A stretch of DNA of 64,000 nucleotides from Merluccius polli (Eukaryota > Chordata > Actinopteri > Gadiformes > Merlucciidae). Shown here piece after piece: positions 1-11,636 of this stretch (positions within the stretch are counted from its first letter, which is position 1; each line of letters begins with the position of its first letter). Position numbers and translations under genes: made by a program. The notes beneath the pieces were generated by a model. That model was not told the origin of the DNA. It worked only from the letters and a program-made list of their open reading frames with translations, and did not search any database. The stretch lies in assembly GCA_030340625.1 (NCBI GenBank), contig JAOPHQ010005690.1, positions 513,001-577,000 of the forward strand, in the 5' to 3' direction.

Positions 1-69
1 TGTTAATAGCGGAGTCCAGGAGGGTTCACCTTCACGAGTGTAGTTACGAGGGATGTGCGACTATCGTTT
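1..69. repeat. hAT-like dispersed repeat, fragment cut by window edge
   Basis: Positions 2-69 match, in reverse complement and with a few mismatches, positions 20478-20545, which lie in another transposon-rich block. The shared segment therefore belongs to a dispersed repeat family. The left end is outside the window, so the element class is inferred from the hAT-like context of the second copy. Confidence 0.5.
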
Positions 70-1255
70 ATCCAACAAGCAAAACCGTCTCTGCAATATG
101 GCCAAAGTGTATTGGAGTTCACTCTTTGATATGGCTGTCTGTACTAAAAGCATATGGCTCCTTTAAATGCGTCTGCAAAATTGAATTGTACGTCATGAGC
201 GACTTGAGCGACAAAAGCGAACAGAAATATTCGCAGCGAATCTTTATGAGCGACCAAAGCATCTTTGCAGCTCAATTCGCTTCTGATGTGAATGCACAGT
301 TACCAGTGAAGTCCGATAACTCTTTTTGTTTTGTTTTGTTTTTTTTGTTTACCGAAAAGTAACGCAAAATGCGCAGAGAAAATGCTGTGCTCTGGCCATG
401 CTGAGGTACCCCTCGTGGGATTGCAGTCATGTGATGGAAACTAAGGAGGCATCTGATTGGCTACAGAGAGTTCCTTGGTGAAAAAAATGCATTTGTGAAT
501 CCAGCCGTGTCAGGGGAGTCTCAAAAATCCACATATAAATACAGACCAGTTCACACACAAATGCAAACAAGTTCACAAATGAAAAGTGTCTTGTAAATTC
601 AAGTTTAACAGTTTGTATATAAATGTAACAACATCCAAATACATTTTTGATGAAAATTGCAAAACATTTTTTTTAAAATATATTTATGGATTTATATTAC
701 ATTTATTTAAAACAAGACACATTTGTGTGTGGATCAGAAATGTGTTTGTGAAACTTATTTTTGTTTATGGATTTATTTTACATTTATACATGCCGAAATC
801 CATTTGTGTGTGTATTGAAAGGTATTTGTGAGAAGAGAGTAATTTATATATAAATCACAAAATACATTTGTGAATCCTTCTCTGTGCATTTATTGTTAAT
901 GAGACTGTTCTGACCCCATAGGGGCGTGACGAATCAGGGAAGGACACGTCATGAAGGATAAGACCCAATCAGGAATGTAATATCCGCTTCTTGTCATTTA
1001 TCTTTCTGTTATGAGAACAGTACACAGAAAATGTGAATTTTTCAGTCATATTTAGGATTGTGATTAATCGAAATTAATTCAAAAACCTTGTGATTAATTA
1101 GATTAAAATGTTTAATCGTTTGACAGCCCTAATACTGTATATAAATATTTGTATCAGTATCTGTTCATATTTTGCAACAACCAGCAGCACTACTCGTTTG
1201 ATCTAAATTTGGCTTATTATGTGTATTATGTTTCATGTTTTTTCCCCTTTGTCAG
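70..1255. other. orc5 intron, AT-rich, transposon relics
   Basis: This is the intron upstream of the first orc5 exon seen here. The stretch 480-900 is AT-rich with several imperfect copies of a motif around TTTGTGAATCC, suggesting an old repeat. About 1040-1133 looks like a solitary right end of a hAT element, finishing in ACAGCCCTA after a TTAATC-rich stretch. No exon is visible. Confidence 0.4.
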
Positions 1256-1303
1256 CACCACGGTAAAATCCGGAAAACCAACTTCTTAAAGAAACATGAA
1301 AAG
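1256..1303 (+). CDS. orc5: orc5 coding exon (n-3)
   Basis: It encodes 16 residues rich in Lys (HHGKIRKTNFLKKHEK). The acceptor is ttgtcag, the donor gtgact, and it is phase 0 on both sides. Confidence 0.93.
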
Positions 1304-3163
1304 GTGACTTTTATAATCACAATCGTTTTTCATTTGTGTTTGATTGCGGCTCTCCCTCCACCCGTTTCTGTTACTTTTTGAATGGTGCCATACAAATGAC
1401 GTTTGTCTAGATGATGATAATATTTAGCTATTGTACATGGATATTCTAGAGATGGTCATTTCTGTGTTTTCCTGTGCATGTCCAGACCAGCAACCACCTG
1501 CTGGGGCCCAAGCCCTTCCCCCTGGACCGGCTGCTGGCTATCTTCTACAGCGTGGTAGACAGCAGGGTGGCCCCCACCGCCAGTATCTTCTCCCAGGTCA
1601 GCAGACACCTGGGCTACTCACACACTCCGTTAGCTCTGGGTGTGAATATAAAGTGTTATTGTGTGTTATTTAGCAGCTGGTTTTCAGATACATGTCATTA
1701 AGGAGCAGGTAGGAGTTGGGGCATTTTGCTCAAGGAAGCCTACAGGTTAGGCTGCAGACATGGGGGATCAAATCCAGTGCATTTTGACACGAGCCATTAC
1801 ACTATCCGACTACTACTGATTAGTTATTTAGCGGATGCTTTTGTCCAAAGCGACTTACAGAGAATTCAGATGTGTAATTAAGAAGCAGGTACAGGGAGAA
1901 GGGTTTTGGATTCAACTGATTGTTGCTTAATTTTTGGCTGGACCGGCAGGCCAGCCCTATATCCGCAACGCGGACTGAGTGACTGACTGACTGACTGAGT
2001 GTTAGAGTTGCACCATTGGTCGGAGTGAGTGATGACGTGGTTGTTGTTGTTTCCCCATTGGGCGACGATAGATGATTGACAGGCACTCTCCCACACACAA
2101 CAGCCCACGCATACACTTCCTGACTGCACCTCATTGAACATTGAACTGATCTGCTTTTGGATTTCAAACCGGACAAACATGGCGGCCGCCTCACAAACTA
2201 TCTAATTCAACAGCTAAATAGTACACGAAAATGTGTTTGTGAAAACATTTTAAGCGAGAAATAAGCCATGCAGTTGCTGAATCTGTCTTCATTTTAGATC
2301 AACAGTTTAAAAGTTTTTCGGGAGTTTCCAGAGGCGGCGAGTATTGCCGGATGTCCCGAATTTGCATAAAGTAGAATTTCATGCAAATGAGGAGCACGCC
2401 AAAGGGACGCCCAATCTCTCAAAGAAAGTCAACGCCACGCTACCAGAATGCATTGCAGGGCTGCACACATAGACAATGAGCGGATCCTGTGGACACGTAC
2501 CTCTAGAGAGCATTTACAAGCACAAGTGCACAAGTGTTTATTGACTGCCATTCATTCTGAATCTATCGAGCCCTCAGGACGGATTCATGGTCCAGCCACA
2601 TACTAGGTTTTGACCTAGTCTTGTTTGCTGTTTGTGAGCCTCAGAAGGCTTCTATTTGTGGGCTTTATTCACTAACAATTCAAATTATTTCATAATTATT
2701 ACAAAAATATCTTTCAGAATAGACTTGGTGCTGGGAATTTGGCTTTTGTTTTCAGTTAATATGTATGCTCCTTGTTTTCAGTTAACATGTATGCTACTTG
2801 ACCTATATCTGGTGTAGTGGCTGTATGTTCTCCTGGCACTGTTCTTAATGTGTGGTTAATATGAAGCTTATTAAGAAGTGGAACATCTCCTTCCAGATCT
2901 CATCTCTGGTGACCTTACAGCTGTTGACCCAGTTAGGACATGATGACCAGCTGGATGCCCCCAAATACAAATGTGCCGTCGCTTTGGACTTCATTAGAGC
3001 CATATCCAGGTATGTTATGTATGTGTTAGTGCGTGTGGTGGTTGCAGGTGTTGGAATTTTGACATTCAAAAAAGCCCTACATTTCGGTTTGAATTATGTT
3101 TTTTGTTCTTATTCCAGGACTGTAAACTTCGACATTGTAAAGTATCTTTATGACTTCCTGTAA
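1256..3163 (+). CDS. orc5: Origin recognition complex subunit 5, C-terminal part (partial gene)
   Basis: ORC5 is part of the six-subunit ATPase complex that marks replication origins and loads the MCM helicase in the nucleus. Four exons (1256-1303, 1486-1596, 2897-3009, 3118-3163) have canonical AG/GT borders and compatible phases, and join to 105 codons plus TAA. The product is strikingly close to the C-terminus of human ORC5 as I remember it: HHGKIRKTNFLKKHEK, then LLGPKPFPLDRLLAI, VAPTASIFSQ, LVTLQLLTQLGHDDQLD and the final TVNFDIVKYLYDFL. This is the ORC5_C winged-helix region. The AAA+ ATPase exons lie left of the window. No frameshift or stop is present. Identity is very sure; exact paralogue status cannot be tested here. 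Confidence 0.96.
1486..1596 (+). CDS. orc5: orc5 coding exon (n-2)
   Basis: It encodes 37 codons, starting TSNHLLGPK and ending ASIFSQ. The acceptor is tgtccag, the donor gtcagc, phase 0. Confidence 0.95.
1678..1905 (-). repeat. V-SINE-like fragments (two pieces)
   Basis: The - strand reads as a tRNA-derived fish SINE: a body with CTCCTACCTGCTCCTTAATG, then a tail near AGTCGCTTTGGACAAAAGC ending CGCTAAATAA. The first piece (1678-1815) carries the head and middle. The second (1818-1905) carries the conserved tail. The same family recurs at 31262, 38099, 51217, 55724 and 63384. Family naming rests on recalled V-SINE features and was not checked against a library. Confidence 0.6.
1906..2896. 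other. orc5 intron, no gene seen
   Basis: It includes a short GACT tandem run (1977-2000). A stretch around 2330-2400 carries repeated ATTTGCAT/ATGCAAAT motifs in both orientations and may be an old MITE. Nothing coding is supported. Confidence 0.35.
2897..3009 (+). CDS. orc5: orc5 coding exon (n-1)
   Basis: It encodes ISSLVTLQLLTQLGHDDQLD and the following FIRAI segment. The acceptor is ttccag, the donor gtatgt, and the exon ends in phase 2. Confidence 0.96.
3118..3163 (+). CDS. orc5: orc5 terminal coding exon
   Basis: It completes Arg across the splice and ends TVNFDIVKYLYDFL then TAA. The acceptor is attccag. Confidence 0.96.
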
Positions 3164-3450
3164 ACACGACATGAGAACCTCTGGCAACCGTACACATTCC
3201 CAACCAGCCAGCCTAGAACCCAAATATGAAATATTTTATCCCATTGGACAGTTATTCAAGGACCATATAGGATCATGCTTATAGAACACTTCCCCCTAGT
3301 GGTTGACTGGAATTTTTTTACTTGGTTGAATAAAAATGTGGTATACATTTCATCAATCAAAAATGAGCAACAAAAGGGATCACTGCTCCACATGTGTAAA
3401 TATGGATGGCCATCATGAAATTTGTAATAAATAAAATGTTCAGATTATGC
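3164..3450 (+). other. orc5: orc5 3' untranslated region with poly(A) signals
   Basis: Non-coding sequence follows the orc5 stop. Two overlapping AATAAA hexamers (3426-3431 and 3430-3435) are the first strong poly(A) signals, so cleavage is expected at about 3445-3460. The exact site is inferred. Confidence 0.6.
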
Positions 3451-5301
3451 TGTCTCAAGATTTACCTTGTTTTCTTTGTCTATTATGAGTATTAAATATT
3501 GATTAGGCAATTGTGGACATACAATTCATACAAAATGTGTGGGCAACACGTATAAAAATGAACTGATATTACCCAAAGGCACCAGCATAGGACCTTTTTT
3601 GTTAATCAACAGAACCAGTCAAGCCTAACTGTGGACTTTCAGAACCAAGTCACATTAGCATTTCCTAATAAGATGCAATCAAAAATATTTAAAAAATAAA
3701 ATAGATAAAAGAAGAACGCATTCAAAGCGCCACCAATTCGGTGAAAATGGAACAGTTCCCGTCTCCTAAGTGGAGGGCACATGGCACTATAACACTGTAA
3801 GATCCCTGGAAAAGTCTCAAACAAACTTGTTTTTCGCTGGATCTACAAGTCAGAAAAACATCGATTTAGTGTCAAAATGTTCAGAACACCTTCAACTTGT
3901 AAGGGAAGATATTTACCTTGATTTCAATGTTAAAGAAAATAATAGCCACATATGACCAAAAGCTCTGGGCCCAACAATGCCGCACCTTGTGTTGCTCGCG
4001 TAACAAATTACAGGAAGTGAGAAGGACCTGGTTAGTCTCCCTTTTGAAATGTCTCTGACATTATTATACTACAGTAAACAAACATAGCATTTTTTTTCTT
4101 TAGAAAATAACTTTGAAACTCTTACAAATCAAATGTTTTTAATCAATTAATACAATTTAGTCTTTTTAACAAAAAATGCCTTTTTACAATCATTTTTACC
4201 CCAGATATTATATAATTTTACAGGCCTTTGCCTGACAGCATCCTGAGCTGAAATGGGACAAAAATAGAAAATGGCAGCCAACATTTAGTTATTACAATCC
4301 TACACACCCCACCCCCCACCCCCCAACGGTAAGTCTAGGGTCCTTGTCGTGTCCAAAGGGGGAACCTGTCTTGTCTGTTTCGAGCTACTCCTGACGTAGG
4401 TGAGGGGTGACCTTTAGTTGAGAATCGGGTTATTAACTGACTGGTCAATTCAAACAAAACACTTAATGGACCAACGAAGATTCACATTCAACTGAAATGG
4501 CGCTTTTTCCAGATAGCCTCGTGAGACCATTCTGATCTCTGAGTTCACATTCTGGTTTTTCTCTGCAGATCATTCTGGCCTCAAGCCCATTGAAAAGCCT
4601 CTTCCAAATATTACAAAAAGGGTTCAATCAGCGCTCAGGGGAGAGAGTTTCAGTGAGTTCAAAATGAACAAGTAGCGCCGAAGTCTGCCCAATTTAAAAC
4701 AACAAACAAAAAAAACAACAATGGTGGCGCCCAAGGAAAGTGTAGGCAATTTATGGAGCAGATCAATAGCTGTTTTATCGAACTAGACTGAATAACGATG
4801 TTAAAAGACAAACAGAAATCTGCATGGAAGGGCTTTCTCAGAGGAGAATATGTGTTTTTGCTTTAACTTCCAACTGGTTTTGAACAACTTAAGTTCCCCA
4901 GGCCGTATTAGAAATCAGATTTCAGGAGAAGCCAAGGCCAGACTGGATATTTATTAGTGGAAAACGCAAACCGCGTATAGACCTGGATGGTCTCAGGAGG
5001 ACTACTTTCTTCCGCTGTCGACGTAGCGTTACCCGACCCATGTGTAATTTTGGTGGTTTTTCCCTCTGTAAAAAACCGACCCGTCAAAGTTGGAGCGTTC
5101 TGTGGAAAAGTTACCTGTTCAACTAGCGGAAAATAGGGCTTTGACTATTGCCTACGGTTTCTGTAGTATGCCAACAAACAGAACCCGAAACAAACGGTTT
5201 AAGTGCAAAGTGGGCTAAATTTGGGATGGGCAATGGTCCATTATAAATGAACAGATGGGCCCATCACAGTGATAATGGAGGGGGTAGAGAGTGAGGACCC
5301 T
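3451..5301. other. Intergenic between orc5 and the GCAP gene; probable GCAP 3' UTR
   Basis: The two genes converge here. No exon is recognised. Near 4307-4325 is a C-rich tract. On the - strand an AATAAA occurs at about 4951-4956, some 350 nt beyond the GCAP stop region, and could be its poly(A) signal. Confidence 0.35.
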
Positions 5302-5435
5302 TCAGATGCTGGCGTCTGCGGCTGTGGATCAATGGCCACGATGTGAGTTTAGGTCCAGACTTTTAATCATCACCCTCCTTGAAGTCTTCCATCGCTACGA
5401 GCTCCAGCCACAAAACTCCTCCAGAGACAGCTCAC
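5302..5435 (-). CDS. GCAP exon 4
   Basis: Covers ELSLEEF, then SLDLTHIVAMI-type sequence and a basic tail. About five extra bases are present. The stop is uncertain because the frame near the end depends on them; 5302-5304 is the likeliest TGA. Confidence 0.72.
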
Positions 5436-7200
5436 CTATTGTAATGTGACACGATAATAAAATATTAAACAAAAAATATATAAAATAATAACAAAAAAAC
5501 AAAGCAATAAACTACAAGAATTAAGTAATAAACTCGACTATTTGAAAAATACTGCTCTTTATTTAGTGGTTGGTGGGTTTTTTTCTGTCTTGTTCAAATT
5601 GTCGTTATTACCGTGACTGGGTTTTGTCATTATGTTAGCATCTATTTAGGCGGGAAGACACTCACCATCGCCATTGATGTCAATCCGGTCGAGACACGAC
5701 GGTTGGTGAAATCCTCTGCGCTTGAGTCCTGATTTCTGTGCCGTTAATGGCACGGATGGCCTGTGTGTAAAAACATTTGTTTATATCTTTGTGAATTGGC
5801 GGTTTACCTGAAAAGCAGTGCACAGCCGAGTTCGTTAACACATACCTTGATGATGTTTAGGAGCTCAATGGCGGTCGATACAGCCATTGCCATCAACGTC
5901 GTAAAGTTTGAAATACCAGCGGAGTTTGTGCTCCATCTTGCCCCCGCATGACCAAGCTCAGAGCAGCCACATACGCCATGAAGTCTATGTAGCCGTCCTG
6001 TTAAGGCAACAAAATGGCAGACGATCAGCCATGATACCGAACGAGGCCTGAAAACCGTGGGGGTACAGATGCATACTCTGAACTCTTTTTGTTTTTGCTT
6101 CTAAATTTTAGAAACTTTTGTTAATGAAAATTCTCTTGTTTAAATAGTTAATAGTTTGTAGCAATGAGGTATGGTTAAAAGTGTGTGTGTGTGTGTGTGT
6201 TGTGTGGTGTGTGGTGTGCGTGTGTGTGGCGCACACAGGCAGCAATCTGCATTCAAAGGAATGTATCAAAGAGATAATCCCTCCCCCATATTATATCATG
6301 CAGTAAGATTACCAGAGCCTTTGTAATTGAGTCTGACAGGATTTCTAAATATAGCAGAGCAGCTTCTCAGGCCGACAGAGCCCTGTTATGACCTTCTGTG
6401 TCTAAGCCAGTGTTTATTTAACTATTCAGGCAATACAAATAGGCCTATTGACTCTCATGTTGGCATTGTGTAGCATGACAAGTGGTACATTGTAACTTTG
6501 TGGATTGTTTTTATTGTGTTTTTCCTCTTTTCTGATTATTAAAAAAAATGGCTGTTTCTTGGCTATTTGTCAGACAAAGCAAGCTAATTTTAAAACACCA
6601 ATTTATCTGGTCCACTTAGAATCAGCATTTTCTGAATATAAATGAATGAATCTAATAATAGATTAATCTATAAATCAAATAAGGTTATTGATGGATAGTG
6701 AACAATGAAAATAATTGTTCACTAATGTGATTTTGAAAGCTTGTGAATTGGAGAATAGAATGGGACACCATTGAAGGACACCTCAATGTCTCCGGCACAA
6801 CTTTAACTCCATCCCTATTTTTTGATGAGGAAAGAGCCTTAAACAACATTTCCACCCTGCCATAGGTTACAAAGTCCTCACTTATAATAATTTAACTTAA
6901 AATAATTTAACAACTCAGTCAATCTACCATTACCGTTTTGAAAGACGAACCATGGAGCAGAACAAACAAACCATGGACCTGAAACGACGTTCTCCACCTT
7001 GTTCATGTCGAACGTTCTGAACATCTGCTCAATGTAAGCGTTGGCCTCCGAGTCCAAGACCTCTTCAGGCCAAAGAACTGCTTGAACTCATGCAGGGTTG
7101 AGCTGGCCCGAGGGACACTCGGTCATGAACTTCTTGTACCATAGGGTGCATCTCCACGGCCTGCAGGTCGTTCCACCGTGCTCCCATCAGAGTTACCCAT
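5302..7200 (-). CDS. Guanylate cyclase activating protein (GCAP family), four exons with many single-base indels
   Basis: GCAPs are myristoylated EF-hand proteins that regulate retinal guanylate cyclases in photoreceptors according to calcium. Exons on the - strand are 7200-6998, 5997-5846, 5760-5666 and 5435-5302, with GT-AG borders where family members splice. Visible landmarks are N-terminal MGN (myristoylation), the degenerate first EF-hand with ECPSGQL, EF2 DMNKDGYIDFMA, EF3 DVDGNGCIDR and EF4 DINGDGELSLEE. No exon reads through: about 14 extra bases and one missing base break the frame, mostly duplications of a neighbouring base, while codons between them stay conserved. This suggests uncorrected long-read sequence more than a pseudogene. 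EF2 position 12 is Ala instead of the usual Glu. It most resembles the GCAP1-like fish paralogues; the exact paralogue is unsure. Confidence 0.85.
5666..5760 (-). CDS. GCAP exon 3
   Basis: Starts AIRAINGTE and ends in the EF4 loop (DINGD) before gtgagt. One missing and two extra bases are inferred. Confidence 0.8.
5846..5997 (-). CDS. GCAP exon 2 (EF2-EF3)
   Basis: Starts DGYIDFMAYVAALSLVM and ends LLNIIK before gtatgtg. There are two extra bases, one in a G run and one after the CAT of EF3. Confidence 0.82.
6181..6235. repeat. GT-rich microsatellite
   Basis: An interrupted (GT)n run in GCAP intron 1. Confidence 0.85.
6998..7200 (-). CDS. GCAP exon 1
   Basis: ATG at 7200-7198 (MGNSDGSTV). 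The exon runs to NK at the donor gtggag. About five extra bases interrupt the frame. Confidence 0.82.
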
Positions 7201-8567
7201 GGTCCTCAACACAGTAAGTGGGACGTCTGCTTGCTGTTTTCCTTTTGATGGAGCCTTCTTTGGGCGTTGGAGACCTGCTGGATAACAAACCTCTACCCAT
7301 AGGGTCTACTGTGAAGAAGAGGGAATCCCCTGATCACAATCACGACGATGGGTGGTGGAGGTAAAGGATGGTGAGGGCCCTTTTATCACCTTGCTCAGGT
7401 GTGCGAGGGTTGTGGTTAGCCACGCCCCAATGTTCTGTTATGTACGTAATCGCCAGCTGTAATCCAAGTGGGCGGATCATCTTAAGCAACCCTCCGATTG
7501 TAGAAGGAGGGGTGTATTAATATTCAAGGTGTATTAATATCCCTGGCGTATTGCTCTCATTGTCTAACACTTTACCACCACACACACGCCACCTTCCTCA
7601 TGCATCTCCATATATGCCGATCGACCCAATGTCATAATGTCAAAAATATGGAGGGGTGCGTAATATATTATACATAGGGGATAGAAATAGGGGTGTACTG
7701 AAGTCCATCTAGGTGTGCAATGTGGAATATCTGCATTTCACCTACATAGCACCAGTCCTGCCAGCAGAGCCCCTTGATAAGCAGAGGTAAACACAGTGGC
7801 AGTTTTATAAAAGTAGATGCCTCAGCATTATTTTTTGTTCAGTGACCTCTGAAAATACTGCTGATGTGTCCGTGAAATTTTAGTAGGCAAGAAAATAATA
7901 TTGTGCCACTTCGCTATTTCCATCAACTTTGGCTGCCCTTCTTCTAATCAAAATAACTGTACCACAAACATGACAACATAAGTCTTGTTTATTCGTTTTT
8001 TTGTTTGACATACCACAGTCATAAACCCAAAGAAGAGGCATATTTCACAGAATGGTTAGTAGGAGGTATATTGAACAGATTACTACAGTACACGGTAGTA
8101 GTGGATCGTAGTAGCAGTATGAATTCATTTAGTGTCATGTCCTTCACTTCTGGTTAATACTTCAACTTGCTACAAGTGTTTTGTGGCCTTGTAGTGCAAG
8201 TCCTTTCTTGAAGCAGGGCTGTTTCATAAGACTTCCAAATAATTGTATTTAGCAACCGAAGCTATTGTATTTAGCAATCCTATTAGCAGCTACTTAACAG
8301 TGCATTTTTTGCAGTTATAAATTATGTTATAAATGAGTAGAAAAAAAACATCACTGTACAGATCTACCTGTGTTAGACAGCGGAAGACACTTTGATGAAT
8401 TAGCGCTAACCTAAAATGATGTTAAAAATAAAATACAAAAATAGCTAATATTTTAAAAAGGGACAATAGAAAAATATATGGGGCTACTTCTAATACCTTT
8501 TTTACATATTACTTAACAAAAGCAACCATACTGTTTATGGTTACAAGGTCTCAACTTAAAGGTTTAA
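7201..8567. other. Region upstream of the GCAP gene
   Basis: No coding sequence is recognised. On the + strand a TAATCC (7460-7465), the core photoreceptor CRX/OTX motif, lies 260 bp upstream of the GCAP start. It may be functional, but a hexamer is weak evidence. A short direct duplication of GGTGTATTAATAT occurs near 7510-7540. Confidence 0.3.
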
Positions 8568-9352
8568 AAGGTCCTGTAGACAACTTTTTTGCTTATACGT
8601 ATCAATATGAAGTAAAAGTTGATTGCACAGTGTAATGGCTACATAATAATGACAACCATCTGTGTTTAAATTGGTTTCCTTAGCTTCCCTATAAGCCTCG
8701 CTTTCACTATGCAATTCTGTCTGCCACCGGGTACGATCTCCCGGGAAAAATTAAGGGTCCATTTACGGCACAAAGAAAATGCGTCAACCATTGCACGTGC
8801 AAACAAACCAGGATGAATAGCACTTTTGGTTTACCCGGTAGCTATCGGTAGCTATCCCCATTAGCTTATCCCCAGTAGTGGAAATGGTGGGGACGGTGGA
8901 ACAACCGAAGTCAACCCATGTTAGCTTTTCTCAACATATACTAAAAAATTGTGTATCTGCTTTTATGTCTCCATTATAAAACTAAATGAATGAATAAACT
9001 CACGGTTTTCCTCCTAATTGTTTTTGTTCTACTCCCCCCTCTCCACCCCGACGCCAACCCCTGCTGCCGATACTTGTTTGTGCAAAGTGATTGTCAAACT
9101 ATGGTATTACTATGCAATGCACATCATTACAATAGCTTTTGCCTCAGTGAACATGCTTCTTTCTTTCTTATTTCCAAAGTGTTGATTGTTTCTTTCGTGG
9201 AGATTTCCAAACAAATGCGCATCTTGTGTTGTTTGTGGTTGCTAGGCTTTGGAGGAAACAGAACGCTATCCGGTTTGTCTTGTGGGGACAGTGGCGCAAA
9301 AATAATACCACTTTGAAACGCTAGGGTGGGGAAAAGTTGTCTACAGCCCCTT
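8568..9352. mobile_element. MITE with TTAA flanks (about 785 bp)
   Basis: The left end AAGGTCCTGTAGACAACTTTT is mirrored by the right end AAAAGTTGTCTACAGCCCCT, and each is bordered by TTAA (8564-8567 and 9352-9355, one base shared with the element). No transposase is recognised, so this is a non-autonomous element of the TTAA-targeting type (piggyBac-like or similar). Confidence 0.65.
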
Positions 9353-9632
9353 TAATTTCTGCTTTAATTGTTAGTTAGACATGGCTTTGGGCGGATTTTA
9401 AAGTAATCTTAGTGCTGTGTCATAAAGTTTGTGCTTTGATATCGTCTTTCCCCTGTGTAATCATCAAATTTGGCAAAACAGTTTCTAATGGTTGGCAAAC
9501 TGAAAATGATATGGACAATTCAATACAGTACTAGTGAACAGATCATTTTAGGACTACACAAAGGTAGGCTGAACAAAATAATCCTCTTCATAGGCCGCTT
9601 CAATTACCCAAATTACCCAAATCTGGGATTAA

Positions 9633-9838
9633 AGGGCCCCTATTTTACCACCCCGGTGTAAGTGAGTGACTAGCCATTACAAGCCGTTTCAAAATTGTCA
9701 TGTGACATCACAAGTGGGAGTGTCCACCCAGATGTATCTAATCTAGATACATCTGGGTGTATCTAGAGTGGACTGTACCAACTGGTAGGCTTATCTCATA
9801 CATCTGGGTGGACATCCTGGTGGTAAAATAGGGGCCCT
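9633..9838. mobile_element. Short MITE with TTAA flanks (206 bp)
   Basis: Near-perfect 18-19-bp terminal inverted repeats read AGGGCCCCTATTTTACCACC inward from both ends, with TTAA on each side (9629-9632 and 9839-9842). A diverged copy in the opposite orientation lies in the golgb1 intron at 53125-53305. No coding sequence is present. Confidence 0.75.
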
Positions 9839-10327
9839 TTAATTAAAAAAAAATAAAAAGTATCTTTTGTCACACACACAGGCATTCCGGAAATTGCAAG
9901 AACAAATCAACAAATGTAATAGTGTTTTGATTGCATTGGGAGTTGCCCTAATGTATGCCTTCACTTGTCATCTGAACTCGCATCAAGACTTCTATTTACT
10001 TTAACAAGTAAAACTTCCCCTTAGTTATGTTACCTTTATCAAGTATCATGTTTTCGGTACTAAAATGGGATGATTGGATTTTTCCCAGACTTGTTTTATA
10101 GTTACAAATGCTTGTATCCTTCATTTCAAATGTCAATTAAACATGTTTTAGTGTTAATGTTTAAAAGATATTCTCATAAAAGCATCTTGCTAAGCACACT
10201 TATCTACATGGAGCACTAATGGCAGTATGAATCACCAGCATAACTCATGCTGTTAAATAAAAAGAAAAACACGATATGCAAATGTAATAAGGCCTCCGAG
10301 TCTTTCTACATTTCAACCCGCTTGTGT
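9839..10327. other. Intergenic, nothing recognised
   Basis: AT-rich unique-looking sequence without an exon or clear repeat. Confidence 0.3.
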
Positions 10328-10352
10328 CACGCCTAACAAGCTGTTAGGCGTG
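10328..10352. repeat. Perfect short hairpin
   Basis: CACGCCTAACA, a 3-nt loop, then TGTTAGGCGTG form an 11-bp perfect stem. The function is unknown. Confidence 0.7.
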
Positions 10353-11474
10353 GTGTCTCAGTGTGTCCAAACCACCAGTGGTGGCAGCAGGGTGAATATC
10401 CCGGACAACGCCTCTCCTCTTCCCCAATGTTATATAGTTGTAGACGGAATCAAACACAGAAACTGTGTGTTGGGCGAAGAGCGTTGTCCACCTCATTGCC
10501 TTTGCTATCCACTCCACAGTACGAACCATGAAGGCCACAAACACACCGGTGTAGTGGGCAAGCAAGAGCAGACTCCTTCCTAACTGTCTGCAATGATTGA
10601 CAACCAATGTGACACTGTGCCTATGTACTCCCATCACTTCCATGGGAGCGGTGTGATACCAGGCGTAGCAGGCGGTCCAAATAATATTTCAGACGCCCTC
10701 ATGTAACCAGGGTGTGTATTCAATGAAATTGACTCATTTTGCGTTTCCAACCCTTGGAAATCATGCGGATGATCCCCGGACGAGGATATGCGTTCACAGT
10801 AAACAGTCTAGAAGTTGGCAGACGGTCCCTTACTTCCGTGAGTTCGGGCTGTCCAATCGCAGCGCAGCAGGCTTAGTTTCCGGAATGTTTGGTGATGTGG
10901 CCATGTCCTGAAACCAAACCGACGAAACACATTTAACAAAAAGGAGATACATTCACCTGGGAGCCACTCGCACAGGTTAGTAAAGCGTCCCCTTTCAAAA
11001 ATACAACTCCAGTGTCGCCAATAGCAAACTGTCAAGCAATGTATAAAATACACACGTCATTTGGCGATAAATGAACTATACTTATGTATAAGCTGCTTCG
11101 CTTAAACTGAACGTAACCATGGTTAGCAAAACCAAGCCAATCCGCCTTGCGAACTACTACACTTATGGTCATCGACGCATCATTTCCACCGCATATTACG
11201 GTTAATACAGCGTTCAAAAAGTCCGACATGCTTACTATATTTACGGAGGACCGTCCAGCAGCTTGGGAAGTTAGCCATCCACATTAGCAGCTACAGCCTT
11301 AACTGCTCACAAAAGAGTGACGCAGCCGCACTTCGGTGTCGGAAAGGTTCGTGGAAAGTCGTATAACTCCGGTATCCACTCGTGTTTGTGGGTCTGCAAA
11401 ATGCAAAAAAAAATAATTGGGGCAAAAATTTAAAGTTATAGGACGTGTACTGGCATTTCTATCTCTTTTATTTT

Positions 11475-11510
<36 letters not shown>
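10353..11510. other. Probable golgb1 promoter and 5' leader region
   Basis: The first golgb1 coding exon begins at a splice acceptor, so an untranslated exon must lie upstream, most likely here. The interval is less AT-rich than its surroundings and contains a CCAAT-type box (about 10849), TTCCGG-type ETS sites and a TGACGCAG motif near 11319. No exact start site or donor can be fixed. Confidence 0.3.
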
Positions 11511-11511
<1 letters not shown>

Positions 11512-11565
11512 AGTAATCTAATGTTTGTCACAACAATCTTATGTTTGGTGGTTACTTAAATATGT

Positions 11566-11636
<71 letters not shown>

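Noticed and set aside
5302..7200. Calling the GCAP locus a plain pseudogene
   Set aside because: The lesions are almost only one-base insertions with no nonsense substitutions, which fits sequencing error better; it was kept as a gene with a warning.
8990..9316. A 108-codon + strand open frame with a signal-like start
   Set aside because: It lies wholly inside a MITE with inverted ends and has no family match.
10344..10643. A 99-codon - strand open frame with hydrophobic stretches
   Set aside because: No recognised family, no splice or start context, and it ends in a hairpin. It could be chance or part of an unknown repeat.
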